From Ditylenchus dipsaci (lineage: Eukaryota > Nematoda > Chromadorea > Rhabditida > Anguinidae): a DNA stretch of 64,000 nucleotides. A program made the position numbers and the translations under genes. The DNA is taken from positions 372,001 through 436,000 of the forward strand of contig SADC01001368.1 in NCBI GenBank assembly GCA_004194705.1, given 5' to 3'. Below, in pieces: positions 11,386 to 26,300 of this stretch; the first letter of the stretch is position 1, and each line of letters starts with the position of its first letter. Under the pieces are notes generated by a model that was not told the origin of the DNA, ran no database searches, and saw only the letters and a list, made by a program, of their open reading frames with translations.

Positions 11386-14300
11386 CTAAATGCGTGGAGT
11401 CAAGATTCTTAAGTCATCTTCTCCTTCTTCTCCAACTTCTGTGGAGTCCGAGGGTCTCCTTTCCTCGTCTGGAGTCATTTCATCTGTAAAATATCATTTT
11501 TTTTCGAGTAGAATAATGTAAAATATACGAGAAATACCTTCCTCTTCGTCCCAATCAGCGTCTCCGAACGCAGATGAATCAGCCAAACTCTAGATTAGAC
11601 GTAAAATGAAGATAAAAACTGTCCTAATCAGTGTTGTTCCAGCGCCGAGGTTTTGCGCTGGCGTTGGCGCCGACCTCTTTTTAAAAAAGGCTCCAGCGCC
11701 GGCGCTGATGGCAGCGCCGACACCGGCGCTGGGTTAATAATTTTATTTTTGCTGTAAATTTTATAAAACATTAGTATTTTTATTAACGCTATGAAAAATA
11801 GTTTGGCTCTGGCAAATAATTTTTTAGATAAATTAGTGAGGTGGAATTATTAGAGAGTGGGGAGTTCATAAAAAGACTACACTAATCCCTATTGATTTGT
11901 AAAAAAATTAATTAACACGACAAAAACTGCCTGAGATAAATTTACCTTCCATTGCAAAATTTAATGGAGAGTGCGAATACGCAAAATGTTTTCAATAAAG
12001 CGGTTTGGCTCGAGCTTTCGACCAATTTCTGAATGGTATCAAATAAGACTTGAGTATGTTCAGAAATCAGCTGGTATTTGAATATTTTATATGCACATAC
12101 TATATTTTCATAGCTCAGTAGAAAGAACAGAGACTCAGCTTTCTAATGATATATTGTTCAAGGGTTTATGATAACTTAATGTAAAATATTTGGCCCGAAG
12201 AAACCACTGTGTGACTTTTCCAAAATAGTTTTTTGGCTTTAATAGGCAAAATCCAGTGTGATATAGCTGTCTGTTAAGCAAACCATATATGCAATTTGAA
12301 AAAGCAATTAAAACAGTACGAAAAAATACTTCAAAGTCTTTAGAGAGTTAAGCGATCATTTCAAAAAAATAACAGATATAAAAAAGCATTTTGACGGAAC
12401 AATTTTTCCTTGCTAGACCTGCCTGGAATTTCGACACCGGATTCGTGTTCAACATGGCACGGAACGTAATCACTTTTTTACGGAACGTAAAAAACGTGAT
12501 CACTTTTACGATTTTCGCGCCAAATTTTTTATCACTACGATATGAAATCCTGGTTATATTAAAAAAGTGATAAATTAAAGATCTAGGAAAAAAAATTAAA
12601 GGTAAAAAAATTGGTAGAAATTACAGCACAAAATTTAAATAATTCAGTTTAAAATTAAGAACTATTATTTTTTTGTTATATATTAGGCCGTTTAATTTGA
12701 AAACAGCGCCGGAGCCATAGCCGTTTAAAAAAGAGCGCCGGGGCAGCGCCAGGACAAAATGTTTTAGCGCCGGCGCCGACCAAAAGTTTTCATTGGCCCC
12801 AGCGCCGGCGTCGGAACAAGACTGGTCCTAATATGTCTGGCACACAGATAAAAGAGTATTTTAACAAATAAAATTGATGTTCGAAAACACTTACCTTCAA
12901 AGAACCATGATGCCTCGGTGGAATTCTAGATATTTGAGCGGCCAGATCAGTAAATGAGTTGTGGAGAGACGATCGGTTAACCTCATGCTTGGTATGCCGA
13001 ACACTAGCTTTGGAGAAGAATTTAAGTTTGTCTGGATTCATCACTGATTTGATGTTCTCATTACTCTTGACCAATTCAGACAGTCTGACTGTGCCATAGT
13101 CATAGCCGAGTTTCTGCAAATAAAGCGCTTGTAAAAATAATCCCTTTCGATCATTCACTTACACAAATAGCGTCAAATTTCGCAAAGTCTAGCCTGAAAT
13201 AGTTAGTTTAGTTGTGGGCGGTGTAACCGAGTGGTACTAGTTCTACGTTTGAAACTGCTCGATGGAAGGTCGGAGGTAATGACAGTAGGGTGCCTTCTTG
13301 ACCAATTCTAACTGCCGAACACAGGAGACAAAAGCAAGTCGACTCTGGATCTCTTCCATACCCAATATTTTCATTGGAGCTGCCCAGGGTTGAGTCTTTG
13401 GCTAAACAAAAAAACCAAAATAAGGCTCAGAAAAAAGAAATTTTAAAAAATCGGATCATTTTTGCATTCCTTATATCTTTACAAGCGAATTGGTCTTTTA
13501 TCATAAAAAAATTCTCAATTTTTCGCGTATTTTCATAAATAAAAGTTCTCTAACCCCTTCTAATATGATAGCAGAGTTTGTAACTAAAAATTCAAAAAAT
13601 TACATTTGGCCAAAGAAGCACAATTTAGTCATTTTTCGTCAAAAATTTCATTTATCCAGTGCTTTTTAGTTTTGAGCACAAAAAAGGATTTTGACGTAAA
13701 ACCTCAAAAATAAAATTGGGGTTTTAAAAAAGTACACATTTACATACCCTGTATTATAGTTATTTTTTTGAGAAAATACATTATGCCAGTTTCTTATGCA
13801 ATAAAAAACTGACCAGAGCACCCAAAAACCACTTAAACTGTCGCCATAGTTGTAAAGGTTGGTCTCGTGTGCTGACCCCACATCCACTGCTAAAAAAGTT
13901 CAATTCAGGTAAGATATTTGTATTCGCTTAAGTTAGTTTACCGATAACACAACGAGCGCCAAAAGATCTCATAACATCTGCCTATAACACTTCGGCCAAA
14001 TTACTTTCTGCCCAAAAAATGTTTTTAACCCACCGGTAAATTGTTGACATATCCGCCATCCAAAAGTAGATGACCATCTTTTGGATCACAAAGAGGTGGC
14101 AAATAACCGGCTAGTGACATGGATGCTCGACTGTAAATAACGCTATACCTACTTTTTAAAATGTTCCAATAGCCTACCAATAACTCCATAGAGGACCCGA
14201 CCTGCAATTTCAATCAATTAAATACGACAAAAGAAAACGGCCAAAAATAACCGGTGGACACGCATCTGTGAGTCGGAAATATCAGTGGTTATGCAAAAGT

Positions 14301-17300
14301 ATGGCAACCACAGGTCTTCAATGTATTTCTCGCCAAACAGAGTCTGCAGTGTTTGGTTAAAGCCTAGAAATTAAATAATATAGCAGAAAATAATATTTCA
14401 CAAAAAATATTTACCAGCTCCAGTAAACATTGCTGAGTGGGCTGAAAATTATTTAAGATAAATTTGAGAATCATTCCATGAACATTATAAAACTCAATGT
14501 TATTTTCAAAGATTTGAATTTGAAAAACGGTTTTTGAGATTAAAGGGGCTCCCACCTTCGCGGGAGTAGAAAAAAGTGGCCTCGGTGCGCAGTGGATAAG
14601 TGTTTGTGTTTTATGACGCAAAGTCATGCGCAAGTTCGATCTCACCTGGTGGCACAATTTTTCGGTTTCAATTTTTTTTTTTTCAATTTTAACCAATTTT
14701 TCGGCATAATTCGACTGTTTTGACGCCAAATTCGGAATCAGCGACCCCGATTACCCGTGCACATTGGTCAAACAGGCCAAAATAAATAGTCACCAGGTGG
14801 GATCGAACCTGCGCATGATTTTGGGCCATAAAACATAAACGCTTATCCACTGCGCTACGAAGGCCATTTTTTCGACTCCCGTGAAGATGGGACTCCCTTT
14901 ACAATTTCAAAAAAATGAAAATTAGTACCGTAAGTCAAATCCATATTTTCCTCCATAATGAAGACATCACCATAAACCACGATTTGGCGGCTGAGAAAAT
15001 CCAAGAGATTAAATAAAATCCAAAAAATATGATGATTGAATTTTTTTCTAGCTTACTGGATTCGAAATCCCTGTCTTGATGTGGATCTCCAGCAAATATT
15101 CCTCCTATCATAGAGCCAATTGAAGTGCCACCAACTAGATTGGACAAAAAATTAGAAAAGTGAGCAATTATTTTCTTAACCTATATCAACAGGGATTCCT
15201 AAAATTTATTCTTTTTAAAGTTTATGTAAAATTATATAAAAAAATAAGTGACCATGTTCCCTCAGAGCTTTTATAATGCCAACATGAGCAGCTCCTCGAG
15301 CTCCGCCTCCTCCTAGCACTAATCCAACAGCATTGCCAGTTAGAATTCTTCCGAGTCGAGAAAGTCACTAAAAAAGGAGCGAATAATTTATTTTGAGCGG
15401 TAACCTGTTGATGGTGAAAATTTAGCTGGTGAAATTAAGCAGCTGGTGATTTTAAGGTTTGATAAATTTCAAAAAAAAAAACATTTATTTATATACCGCA
15501 AACAATAACTTATTTGCGCTGAAACGGAATTCCTTCGATATTCTGTCACAAAAAACAGTAGTTGGGATTTGAGATTTGATTCTGTGCAAGTATTTCTGAA
15601 TTTCCATAATCTATTTAAAATTTATAATTTTTAGCAATTTATGCAAATTTCGCGGTTTTTCAAGACATTTATCGAAAATGTTTGATTGTAACCGTGATTC
15701 TTAAAATTTTGGCGTTTTTAATTTCTTTCCGTATTCTGTTCTCGTATTTGGTTTAAGCTTCAAACGGGCATGCTCACGCTAATAAGAGGTGGTGCCCGGG
15801 AATTTGATTTTTTTCATGATCATTGAACTTTTGTACGAATTTTTCAGCTTGGTTTCTTGCAAAACAAGGCCTAGAATTTAATTTTAGGTACAGTTTTGTT
15901 AGAAACTATGTTGAAAAATCGGGTTGGCCAGACTTGCGGACAATATTTTGCGGATGCGTGTTTCCGGACGTGATTATTGCGAACAAAGCTTTGCGGATGA
16001 GGTTTTACGCCTCAACTTTTGCGGATCAAATCTTGCGGACGCAAGATTTGCAGACGAACATTTGCGGACAAAGACTTGCGGACGAGAATTCGCGAACTTC
16101 ATATAAGCATCGCCTAAGTCACAGGTTCGACTAACTCTGTTTTTAATGCTGTCATCCTTCACTCCGGCTTGAGATACCTTCTTTTTTCTGCTCCTTTTCT
16201 GCCAAACTTCGGTTTATCCACATCAGCGAAATTTGGTCCGCAAGCGTTGCGTCCGCAAAATGTTGTCCGCAAGTCTGGCCAACCCGAAAAATCCGTATAG
16301 AAGTTTGATGAATAGGAAAAAAAATTGAATTCCTGGGCACCACCTCTTATTAGCATGGGTATCCCCTTAAAACTGTTTTCTACAACCCAAATTATCACTG
16401 TAGAAATCAGCTTTGCCTGGGAAAATATTAGACTCATAGTAGTCTATTACTTCACTTTCGTCTTCCTAAACGCACAATAGATGCCATAAGCTGCAACTTA
16501 TTGCAATGACATGAGCGCTTACCAATCCCAGCAACCTGAACTGCTCACTGAACATTCTGTTAGGAGCTCGGATGTGGTAGTGACCAGAAAACCAGCTCTC
16601 CTGAACACGAATATTCAATAACTAAAAAATTACAAAGTGTTTTACATTCAACCACTCTGTTGTTCCAGTCGGAGATTTCACGTCCTCTTTCCACAACAAA
16701 ACCTGCAAGTAAATAAATCGCTAAGAGTAATGACATATTTATTTCTGACCAATTCCTTGCGAGTTCGAATTCCATCCTGGTTCATTTTTAGGTGTTCGTC
16801 AAACTTAAATTTTTTAGGTTTTCGTCAACAGTTCAAAAGGCATTTTCTGTAAAAACGAACCACTTCATATAGACTTTTGCTCCCTCAATTTTTTCGAAAA
16901 TTCTAGTTTCGGTCTTATTCGAAAGAGGAGGCAATTTTGAGTAAGTTTACTTTTACAGAACGCCAATTTCTATTTGGATCTTGAGATATGTCCAATTCAA
17001 AGTTCGACCCGTGTGCAATACCTAAAATGTAGATTTTTCTATCTTGAGCATACATCTTTTTATGTTTATCACAAGACCACCATACATTTTATACCATTCT
17101 ACGCAAAACGAAGCGGGCTTTCTTATGGAAATAATAGTTTTTGCACATCGGTCAATTTTTGTGGAAAAAATTCACATTTAACACAAAAGCCTTATTATCA
17201 AAGCAGAAATTTTTAGATAAAAAGCTATTTTTCACTGTCTCAAAGTGCCACGGGTACGTTTTTTTTCACGTATTCTGTAAACAATTACTGAAAAATTTAT

Positions 17301-20300
17301 ATTTTTGACGCAAAATTAACTGAGCTTTCTAATAGTGCTATTCGTTTTTGCAAAATATAAATTTTTCAGTTTAAATATTAAAGAAATTCTTCTGAAAACA
17401 TTCTCGAAAGAAAAAAGATACCAAAAAGTTATTGTAATCTTTGTGCACATGCTTTTTGTCTCAAATATTATTTTTTTGCTATATTACTCAAAATTCGTCC
17501 CGCTTCCTGAATCCGTAATAAAAAAACGTACCGGGGACATTTAGAGTAAACTTACTCAAAATCGCCTCCTCTTTCGAATAAGACCAATACTAGAAATTTC
17601 GAAAAAATTGAGGGAACAAGGAGTGGTCATTTTTACAGAAAATGCTTTTTAAGTAACAATGTCTTTACGAATTGCTGGTTGGGCGGTTTTGCTAGAAATA
17701 AGTTAAGAATAAAAAAAATACAAATATGTACAGACAACCCTCGATTTAACGTCACCCTCTCAAGTTATTTCCACCTGGAATCGGACACTTTTTACCCTGA
17801 TTTTTGAAACTTTTTGCCAGTTGTCTTTGTTGAGTCTAGTCGCAAATATCGAAAGGATTCTAATTTGGCCGATCGTTTTGTGAATAACAATAGTATTGCC
17901 GAAAAGACCCGAGGGTACTCGATTCAACGTCACCCTATTTTGAGAAAGGGGTGACGTTAAATAGAGTACCCGCGTGCTTTTTCGGCAAAACTTTTTTCAT
18001 TCACAAAAATGATCGTCCAAATGAGAATCTTCGCTATATTTGCGACTAGACTGACCGAAGACAACTGACAAAAGGTTTCAAAAATTCGGGTAAATAAAGT
18101 GACGGGCCCTAGGTGGGAACGAAATTAAGGGGTGGGGTTGGTTGACGTTAAATCGAGTATTGACTGTACCACAATTTTTTTACCCTCTCCGTTAGCAACA
18201 ACGAAAATGGCGTCAGCTTGTCGGAGGCCTGAAAATTTTGCATTTTTCCACTGTAAAATTGGGTTTGCAGAAGTTTATAAGGTCGTTGTTAAATTGCTCA
18301 CAGCGCCTAGTCCAATTAGTTGAGGTGTAATCACATTCGTAAATGACCAGTTGGTAGTTGTCTTCCTGGGCGTTAAGCCAATGCATTAGGCGGAAATCCG
18401 CTGGTCTACAATTAAAACCATTTGATCGGTGTTTGAATAGTAAAAACAAAAATGCTTAATTGGATTCCGTCTTACTTACTTGTCCAGAACAGATTCCCCA
18501 AACAATCAGCCACTTTCTTTCGACTCAATCGAAGTACTTTGACGTTGGTGTTGAGAGCATGGTACATTCACCTGAACACACAGACTAGATCTTTGTTTTT
18601 CTTTAAAGATACCGTATTTCCTCTAATAGAAGCCCATGGGCTTCTATTTTTCAACCTCCCAAAAATCTTGAAATTGTCAATCACAAATGACCTTAACTCC
18701 GAAACCTTAGTCAAAAAATAGGGGGGGGCTTATATTAGAGCATGGGCTAATATTAGAGGAAATACGGTATATAGAGTACATGTAAAGAGATCAGTGGCAC
18801 ATCCTGGGAAGCGGGAAAAATAGCGATAGTGTGCAGGTTCTGAAGAAAGTTAAAAATATCGATTCATTTCGAAATTAGAATTTTGTTTCGAATATAATGT
18901 CAAAACACAAAATAACAGGACTTTTTTTAGATCTTGGCAAAAAAATAAATCCTTTTTATTGCTAAAACATTTATGAAGAATGTGCTTTAAAAAAATTCAA
19001 AAAATTCAGGACCCAAAATCTTTATTATGGACAAAGCTTTTTTTTGGGTCAAAAAGACTTTTTTTGGGTCAAATTTTAGCTGGGTCAAAAAGACTTTTTT
19101 TGGGTCAAAAAGACTTTTTTTGGGTCAAAAAGACTTTTTTTTGGGTCAAAAGACTTTTTTTGGGTCAAAAAGACTTTTTTTTGGGGCAAAAAGACTTTTT
19201 TTGGAGCAAATTGGCTTTTTCTTGGTGCAAATTTTTTAGATGTAGTTCTGCATTTTGTTTTGATTTTTTCGATATAATTTTTATTGTTTTGCTTGAATAG
19301 AGAAAAACTTCTAAAAAACTGATGTATAAAAAGTATGAATATGAATGAATATAAAAATTTTTCGCCTTTTGTTAAGAAAACTAATCCTTTGTTAATGAAA
19401 TTGGTTCCGCCATCGAAGTGATGATTCAGAAATTAAATGGAAAACCCGCTTTGTAACGAGCCTGCAGCACTAAGCTTTGTTGAGTACTTTGAGAAAACTT
19501 GGCTACATTCGCCATTGAGCGGCTGGTATGAAGGATTCAGTGCATACTCTTCTACTAACAATGGGCTTGAGTCTAAAAATGGAGAGCTGAAAAAAGTGCA
19601 GCGCCGCCGAGGACTCCTTTGGCTCAGTTTATACAATTTGCAGATATGACTCTTAAACATTGGTCAAGCAGGCCTGAGTACCAGGTAATGAATATATACA
19701 TATATATATATAAACAAGTTGTCTATAGAATCCTACAGCTGTTCCTCAAATATCACCCAGCCTTTATCGTGAGGCTTTTGTGATGGCAAACAAGAACAAG
19801 CCACCCTTGACAGCCCATCCAACACTGCAAAATGTTACTCTGGTTGGGCTGCACCAAGATGCTACTCCTGTATTATTGCAAGCGCTGGATTGCAGCTCCG
19901 AATCAAAGCTACACTAACTGGGGACGCTACAAGACTCTTCGTTTTTCATTCTGCACAGTCTCTCCAATCTTTTCTGGAATGGAGAATATCAATGCTCGTG
20001 TGTTGTGGGAGCAAAAAAGCAGCACTGCAAGCACTCTGTGATGTTGCTATGTGAAAATAGACTTGCCGCTTACCCTCTTTCAGCACAACAAACCCTTTGC
20101 ACCACAAACAGAAGACTGGCCGGCCACGCAAAATGAGTTCTGCTTTGCAGCAATAGATTTTTTTTCATTCATACTTTTTATACATCAGTTTTTTAGAAGT
20201 TTTTCTCTATTCAAGCAAAACAATAAAATTATATCGAAAAAATCAAAACAAAATGCAGAACTACATCTAAAAAATTTGCACCAAGAAAAAGCCAATTTGC

Positions 20301-23300
20301 TCCAAAAAAAGTCTTTTTGCCCCAAAAAAAAGTCTTTTTGACCCAAAAAAAAGTCTTTTTGACCCAAAAAAAAAGTCTTTTTGCTCCAAAAAAAGCTTTG
20401 TCCTTTATTATGTTTGAAAATTTCAGTCAAAATCTTCTGTTTCGCTTTAATAGCACTAAGCACTATATATTTTTCAAAAAAATGCGCGAAATGCATCATT
20501 TTGTAGTTTTTCATTCCCATCACTGTGTTAAAATAACCTTAATGTGAGAAGTAGGATCATTGAGATTAGTTGGGATAGCTTGTAACATGCTCCCCTGCGA
20601 TTCTCGTTGTAATACTGACCAAGAAGACGACTAGACGAAATCCAACCTAAAAATGTTCATTGTAAACTTTCTATTTGGAGAGCATGAAAAGTAAAGAAAC
20701 CTGCGGAAAGTTGATTTTGACAAAGTTAAGCAACCCTTCTGGCACCCTAGCCAGCTGGGAGTAGCGTACTGCAAGGACAGTTGTGGACCTGGGCTTGCGC
20801 TGCAACATCTCCAGTATCCCCACGACATCTGTCCTCCCGAATTCCTCAATGACTACTTTGTTGGAGACTGACCTAAACATTTTCTATAAATCAAACCAAT
20901 TGCAAATTTATAAAACATTTAAAGAGCTTTTAGCGCCAAAAAACTTGCCTTAGTCGACCACTGAGCACCACATATATGGACTCAGCCAAGTCCCGTGCCT
21001 AAAAACAATATGTTAGGCACAGAGGAAAAAAGAGAAGAAAAAGGCTGAACCTATAGATAGCCTGACCAGAATCTAAAAGAACCCAGTCAATGGCAAAATC
21101 AACAGCGCGGATGAAAGATGAAAGTCTTCGGATAACAGAGTAGTAAGCCACTGGTAACACTATAAACCGTATTGAATTTTGAACTTCTAATATTGTGATA
21201 GCTGCTAACCTATCCCAGGTGCCCTCATAGATAATTCATCAAAGTCGTCTTTGTCTATTCTAGCCTGAACAGATATAATCATAACAAAGACCTTCTTCAA
21301 TTTCGATTGAGACTTACGATAGCTGTAGATCTGGCAGCTTTGATGGTGAAGAAAGAGGGTTCATTGCTTAGCAATTGGAGACCGCCGATAAGCTCCTACG
21401 AAAATAACTTGCAATGGTTCCACTACACTGCACCCTCAATGTAACGCAACCTCATAAGGTTCCTTACCGACTAGGTTCCGCGATTTTTCACATTTTTACA
21501 TATTAGGCCTTTTGGCAATTAAGATACCGTATTCACTGTATTAACTCCCCATGGGGATTTATTTTAAAGCCCGAAAATCGAAAAATTTTTGAGGTCGATT
21601 TTGAGATTTTTTGGCGCCCAACCAAAATCTAAAAAGTGGAATCAAGTGAGCTTGTGCTGATTAAGAAAACGCAAAAAACAGATTTGCGAAATGTTTGCTC
21701 TAGGCTGAGATATGAGGTCATTAGGGGGGAGTTATTAGAGTGAAGACGATAAGTCTAATCTTGAAAATCGCAATGATTCCGATTTTAGCGGTTTTTTCAA
21801 AAACTATGTAATTTTGCAATAAACAAGCGCTCGATTTAACGATACTTCTTTTCGAATAGGGGGTCGTAAAATCAAGCGTTGTGTTGCAAAATTACTTAGT
21901 TGAAAAAGGATCGGCGAAATAGGAATGCAAAGCCGACGAATCATGATTACTGAAATACTTCAAAAATCGAGGTGGAAAAGTGTTGGATTCTAGGCGGAAA
22001 CGAACTTGAGGGATTGCCGGGTTATATCGAGGGTGGACTGTGTCTTTTATGGCTTGTTTGAAAATATTCTCCCTGTACGTAAGCTTGATCAAAGTTCTAT
22101 CGCAACGTACCTTCGGGTAAATAAAGGTGTTCCATGAGTTATCTTCCAAATCATCCTCGAACGGACACTCCTGCAAGCATGAATAATAATATAAAAAATT
22201 TAGGAAATGTGAAATATCCTTTTACTTGGAAATTTTAAGTGCTCCAGTCAGCACTAATATGAGGGCGCAGTTGTTTCTGAATTTTGTTCTGCAATGATCT
22301 GAAAACAAAAAATGATAATCGGTCAAACATATTTAACCAGCACAAACTTGATCCTCATCCAGCATCTCAATCTTAATTTTGACTGAAGAAATTTTTGTGC
22401 TTCCGAAATGTGCAGTCTCATAGCTTCAGCAAACCAGCGGATTGCAGTGGAAAAGTGTTCACTTGCGCCTGAATGGATGATTAACTGTGGTGTCTTCAAT
22501 AGATCTTTTTAAATTCATTACCATCACTACTGCTCAATCTCCTCTGCCTGCTGCGGAATTTCCAATTAATTTCATGGAGTGACCACTGATATTTCGGTGT
22601 CTGTCATCAAAGGATTTTTCATCTAATCGCTGAAAAAGCGAATTGTAGCCCACAAAGTCGCCTTTTTACTAGTAATCTTGTTGGCAGCATGAATTATAGT
22701 ATTATAACAGAGAGCCAGCCGGCTTGAAAGTTAGAGATTATCGAGCTAACTTACCTTACACGGGAAGTGCACGATCCGACCCTGGCCTATTGAAGAACCT
22801 TATACATAAAAGATAGCTCTAGTGATGTTGATTACAGAAACAGTCGCAGAATTCGCTATGGAGCGATTTACGCCGAGATATGGATTTTTCAAAACTGTGA
22901 AATTCGGCAGCTAGCATATAATGCTGCTAGCATCACGAACAGCACGCGATGAGTATCGCAGGAAGTCTCGAAAAAATAGAAAGTTTCTCATTTGTCTGAA
23001 AGCAGTTCTTGCATCACCAAGCACGGGATTTGTCGACCATAGGTGATTCAAGTGTTAGACATGATCCGAGAAGTATTATTGATCATAAAATGCATAAAAA
23101 GCTCTTTTCACCCAGCTGCAGTCACCAAAACATGGTAGAATAACCCTGAACTACCGTATAACCTCTATTAAACGGGCACCCTACAGTTAACGTTTTTCAA
23201 ATTTGCTTTGCTTTTTAACCCCGATATTGTTTTTTTTCAAAACGGACGACCACTCATTTTGTAGAGTTTGTGAAGTTCTACAAAATGAGTGGTCGTCCGT

Positions 23301-26300
23301 TTCGAAAAATAAACAATATTGGAGTTAAAAAAGCAAAGCAAATTTGAAAAACGTTAACTGTAGGGGTGCCCGTTTAATAGAGGTTATACGGTAACCATTT
23401 TTTGGTCATCCACGTACCTTTTTGATTTAGATAAGGGAAAGGGAAAAAGTGGAAAGGGGAATGGGAAAGGGAAAGCTAAGGAAAAAAGTCAAATTTTGGT
23501 CAAAACTTTTTTTGCTAAAAAAAGTATGAGCCTCCGAATGAAAAGTTTTCTTTTTAGTATTTTTTGGCAGCTAAAACGTTGAAAGGGAGGATTTTGGGCG
23601 TTTTTGAGCTAGTCGGTATGGTGTAATTTAGCCCCCAGCCACCAGTGTGTAGGTTCGAACCTTTAGAATTTTCATAAATAAACCGATTTTTTGACCCAAA
23701 TTGGATATAGCCCCCCCCCAATCAACTTTTTTAAAAGTGTTTCCAAACACCCTATATCGACCTAAAATGGCCTCAGAAGTTCAAAAAGACATTATTTTTA
23801 AGTTCTGGTCGATAAAAAATTGAGTTTTGGTCACTTTAAATTTTGACTTTTACCTGTTTTATCATGTTTTGGTCACTGGAGCTGGGCAAAAATAGTCTCT
23901 AAATGCATTTTGCTCAAGAGTCTTGCTCGGAATCATGTCTAAGGTAAGTGAGTGCGCGTATCTCTAACTCTCAAGCCACCTGCGCCCCCGAAGGGGGGCT
24001 TGGAGGCTTGGAGTTGAGATGCGCACACCCACATACCTTAGACGCAAATCACCCGAAAATGACTCTGGATGCATAAAAATGTATGCATACCAGAGTTTAT
24101 TTATGCGGTAGGCCCCAGTCAACAAACTATGTTCAAGATCTTCTTTTTCACACTAAATTGGCCTATTTTTGGTCCATTTTCACCCAAATACAGACCTAAA
24201 TTCCTTTAAAAATGGTCTAAATGGGTGATTTTGGGTGGTCCTAAAACTCGATTTTTACTGACCAGAACTCAAAAATAATGCTTTTTTGAACTCCTGAGGC
24301 CATTTTAGGTCGATATAGGGTGTTTGGAAACACTTTGAAAAAAGTTGATTTGGGGAGGGGGGGGGGTATATCCAAGTAGCGCCGATTTTTTGATGACACC
24401 AAAGTTCAAATTTTATTCCTGGTTTAATACTTATTAACCAATAAATAGCTCACACTCTTGAGTAGTTCTTCGCCAAGACCCTGAATTCACAAATGGTTAA
24501 ATGAGCTGAAAAATGTAGCAAGTACTCTTACCAAATGTTCATGAAGTGTGGTCATGGTGACATGCAACAGCCTGGTTACTATTATTTGAATGGGTCGGAC
24601 CCACACTGAAACAAGAATTTAGAATATTGTTTCAAATGCTAGAAGCGGCTACCTTCCGGATTGGCTTCGTAGGCTTCTTGAAATTTGCGGAAGCAAAACC
24701 TGGCCACTCTACTAGGCTGAGTTGCCTTCAAAGAGACTGTTTAAGCCTAGATGGCATTCGCATCTACACAATTTGATATATTTTAGTTAACTCAAAACTT
24801 ATAAAAACCCAATTTACCAGAATATCAATTAATGACAGCAAACTGAAAAAGCTGTTGCCTTGGTCTATTCTCTTAACCTAAATTGATAAAAAAAAGAAAA
24901 TTTAAAAAACGTTATTGTCTTAATAGACTACCATGCATTCCTTGCCTTCTGGAAGCTAAAACTCATAATATAAGGATTAAATTTTGACCTGATGACGGAT
25001 GATCACTTGGTTTGGTTTCAAGTTGAACCTCCAAATAGTGGGTATTGCATTCAGGCTTGGTTAGCGCCGGGGAGTAGAAATGGAAATAGAGCTGTAAATT
25101 GTTCAAATCGAATTTTCTTTAAACAGTGTCATACAGAGGGCACGTAACTCAAAATTTTGGAAAAAGGACATTTGGGTGAAATATTTTTGAAGAAAAAGTG
25201 TAATTTTATCCAGTGCTTATTGCTATTTTGGAGCGAAAAAAAAGATTTTGACTAAAAACTTCAGAAATAAAAAGATTTTGGGTCCCGAAAAAGGATAAAT
25301 TTTTTTTAAAAAAGACACATACGAGCCCTGGTTATACATAAAATGAAAGCTGGTTAATTCTGACCTGATAAGATGGTGGTCAAAACATCAGTTTGGTATT
25401 AGAACATTTGAGTAAAAGAGCTTTGAACATGCCGGCGCTTATTTTTTTACTTTTAACCCAAAAATAAGCGCCGGGCATGTTCAAAGCTCTTTTACTTAAA
25501 TGTTTTAATATCAAACTGATGTTTTGACCACCATCTTATTAGGTCAGAATTTAACCAGCTTTCTTTTTATTTATAACACTGTTTAAAAAAAATTCGATTT
25601 GAACGATTTACAGCTCTATTTCAATTTATACTCCCCGCCGCTTAGCCGGTGGTTAACCAATCATGATCCAATTACGGTATTTCTTTTATTTTACGTATAA
25701 AAAACCGGGCAAGAGAATAAAATGGTTTAAAAAATATCAATTACGGATAAGAATCCCCTTCAAATTCAAGTACCGTTATCCAGTAAAAAAGTGATTCGTG
25801 GTCTATCTAATTTCTGATCAACAAGTTTATCTTGAGAGGAAGAATGTCTAAAAAACTTACGGAGATATAAACTGAAAGGCTTCCCTCCAGCACCACATAC
25901 CTTAATGAACAAATATATACATGTAGCGACTAAATGCAGCCTACATTGAGTCATCCTCATCTCCTGGACGCACAATATACTCATCTGCATCATACTCCAC
26001 CACATCTATATCTTCTCGATTGAGTATCCAGTTGGAGGAAGCTCCAATAATCTATAGTTTAGACAAGCTTCACAAGGTGCAGCAACTTTTTGAAAAAAGT
26101 TGCTCACTTTATGTTGTGATGTATGTAGAACATAGGTCGGAAATCGTCAGGAATTTCAGCTGCAAATTTCGAAACTTATGTTTAACTTATAAAAATTAAA
26201 AGCAGTATTACGTAGCGCAGATGGTTCAAAGAATTCGAGCGGGGGTTGTTGGAGAGAATCTCCTCGGTAAGCTTCCGACATTTGCTTTTGTATGCTCCTC

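Noticed and set aside
13200..13290. tRNA-like GTGTAACCGAGTGGTACTAG string
   Set aside because: It overlaps the end of a conserved PNPLA6 exon in reverse and cannot fold as a tRNA.
19080..19215. Regular 20-bp repeats that could be mistaken for a CRISPR array or a coding repeat ([12 protein letters not shown] in one frame)
   Set aside because: The units are tandem without unique spacers and form part of a MULE terminal repeat; this is eukaryotic DNA.
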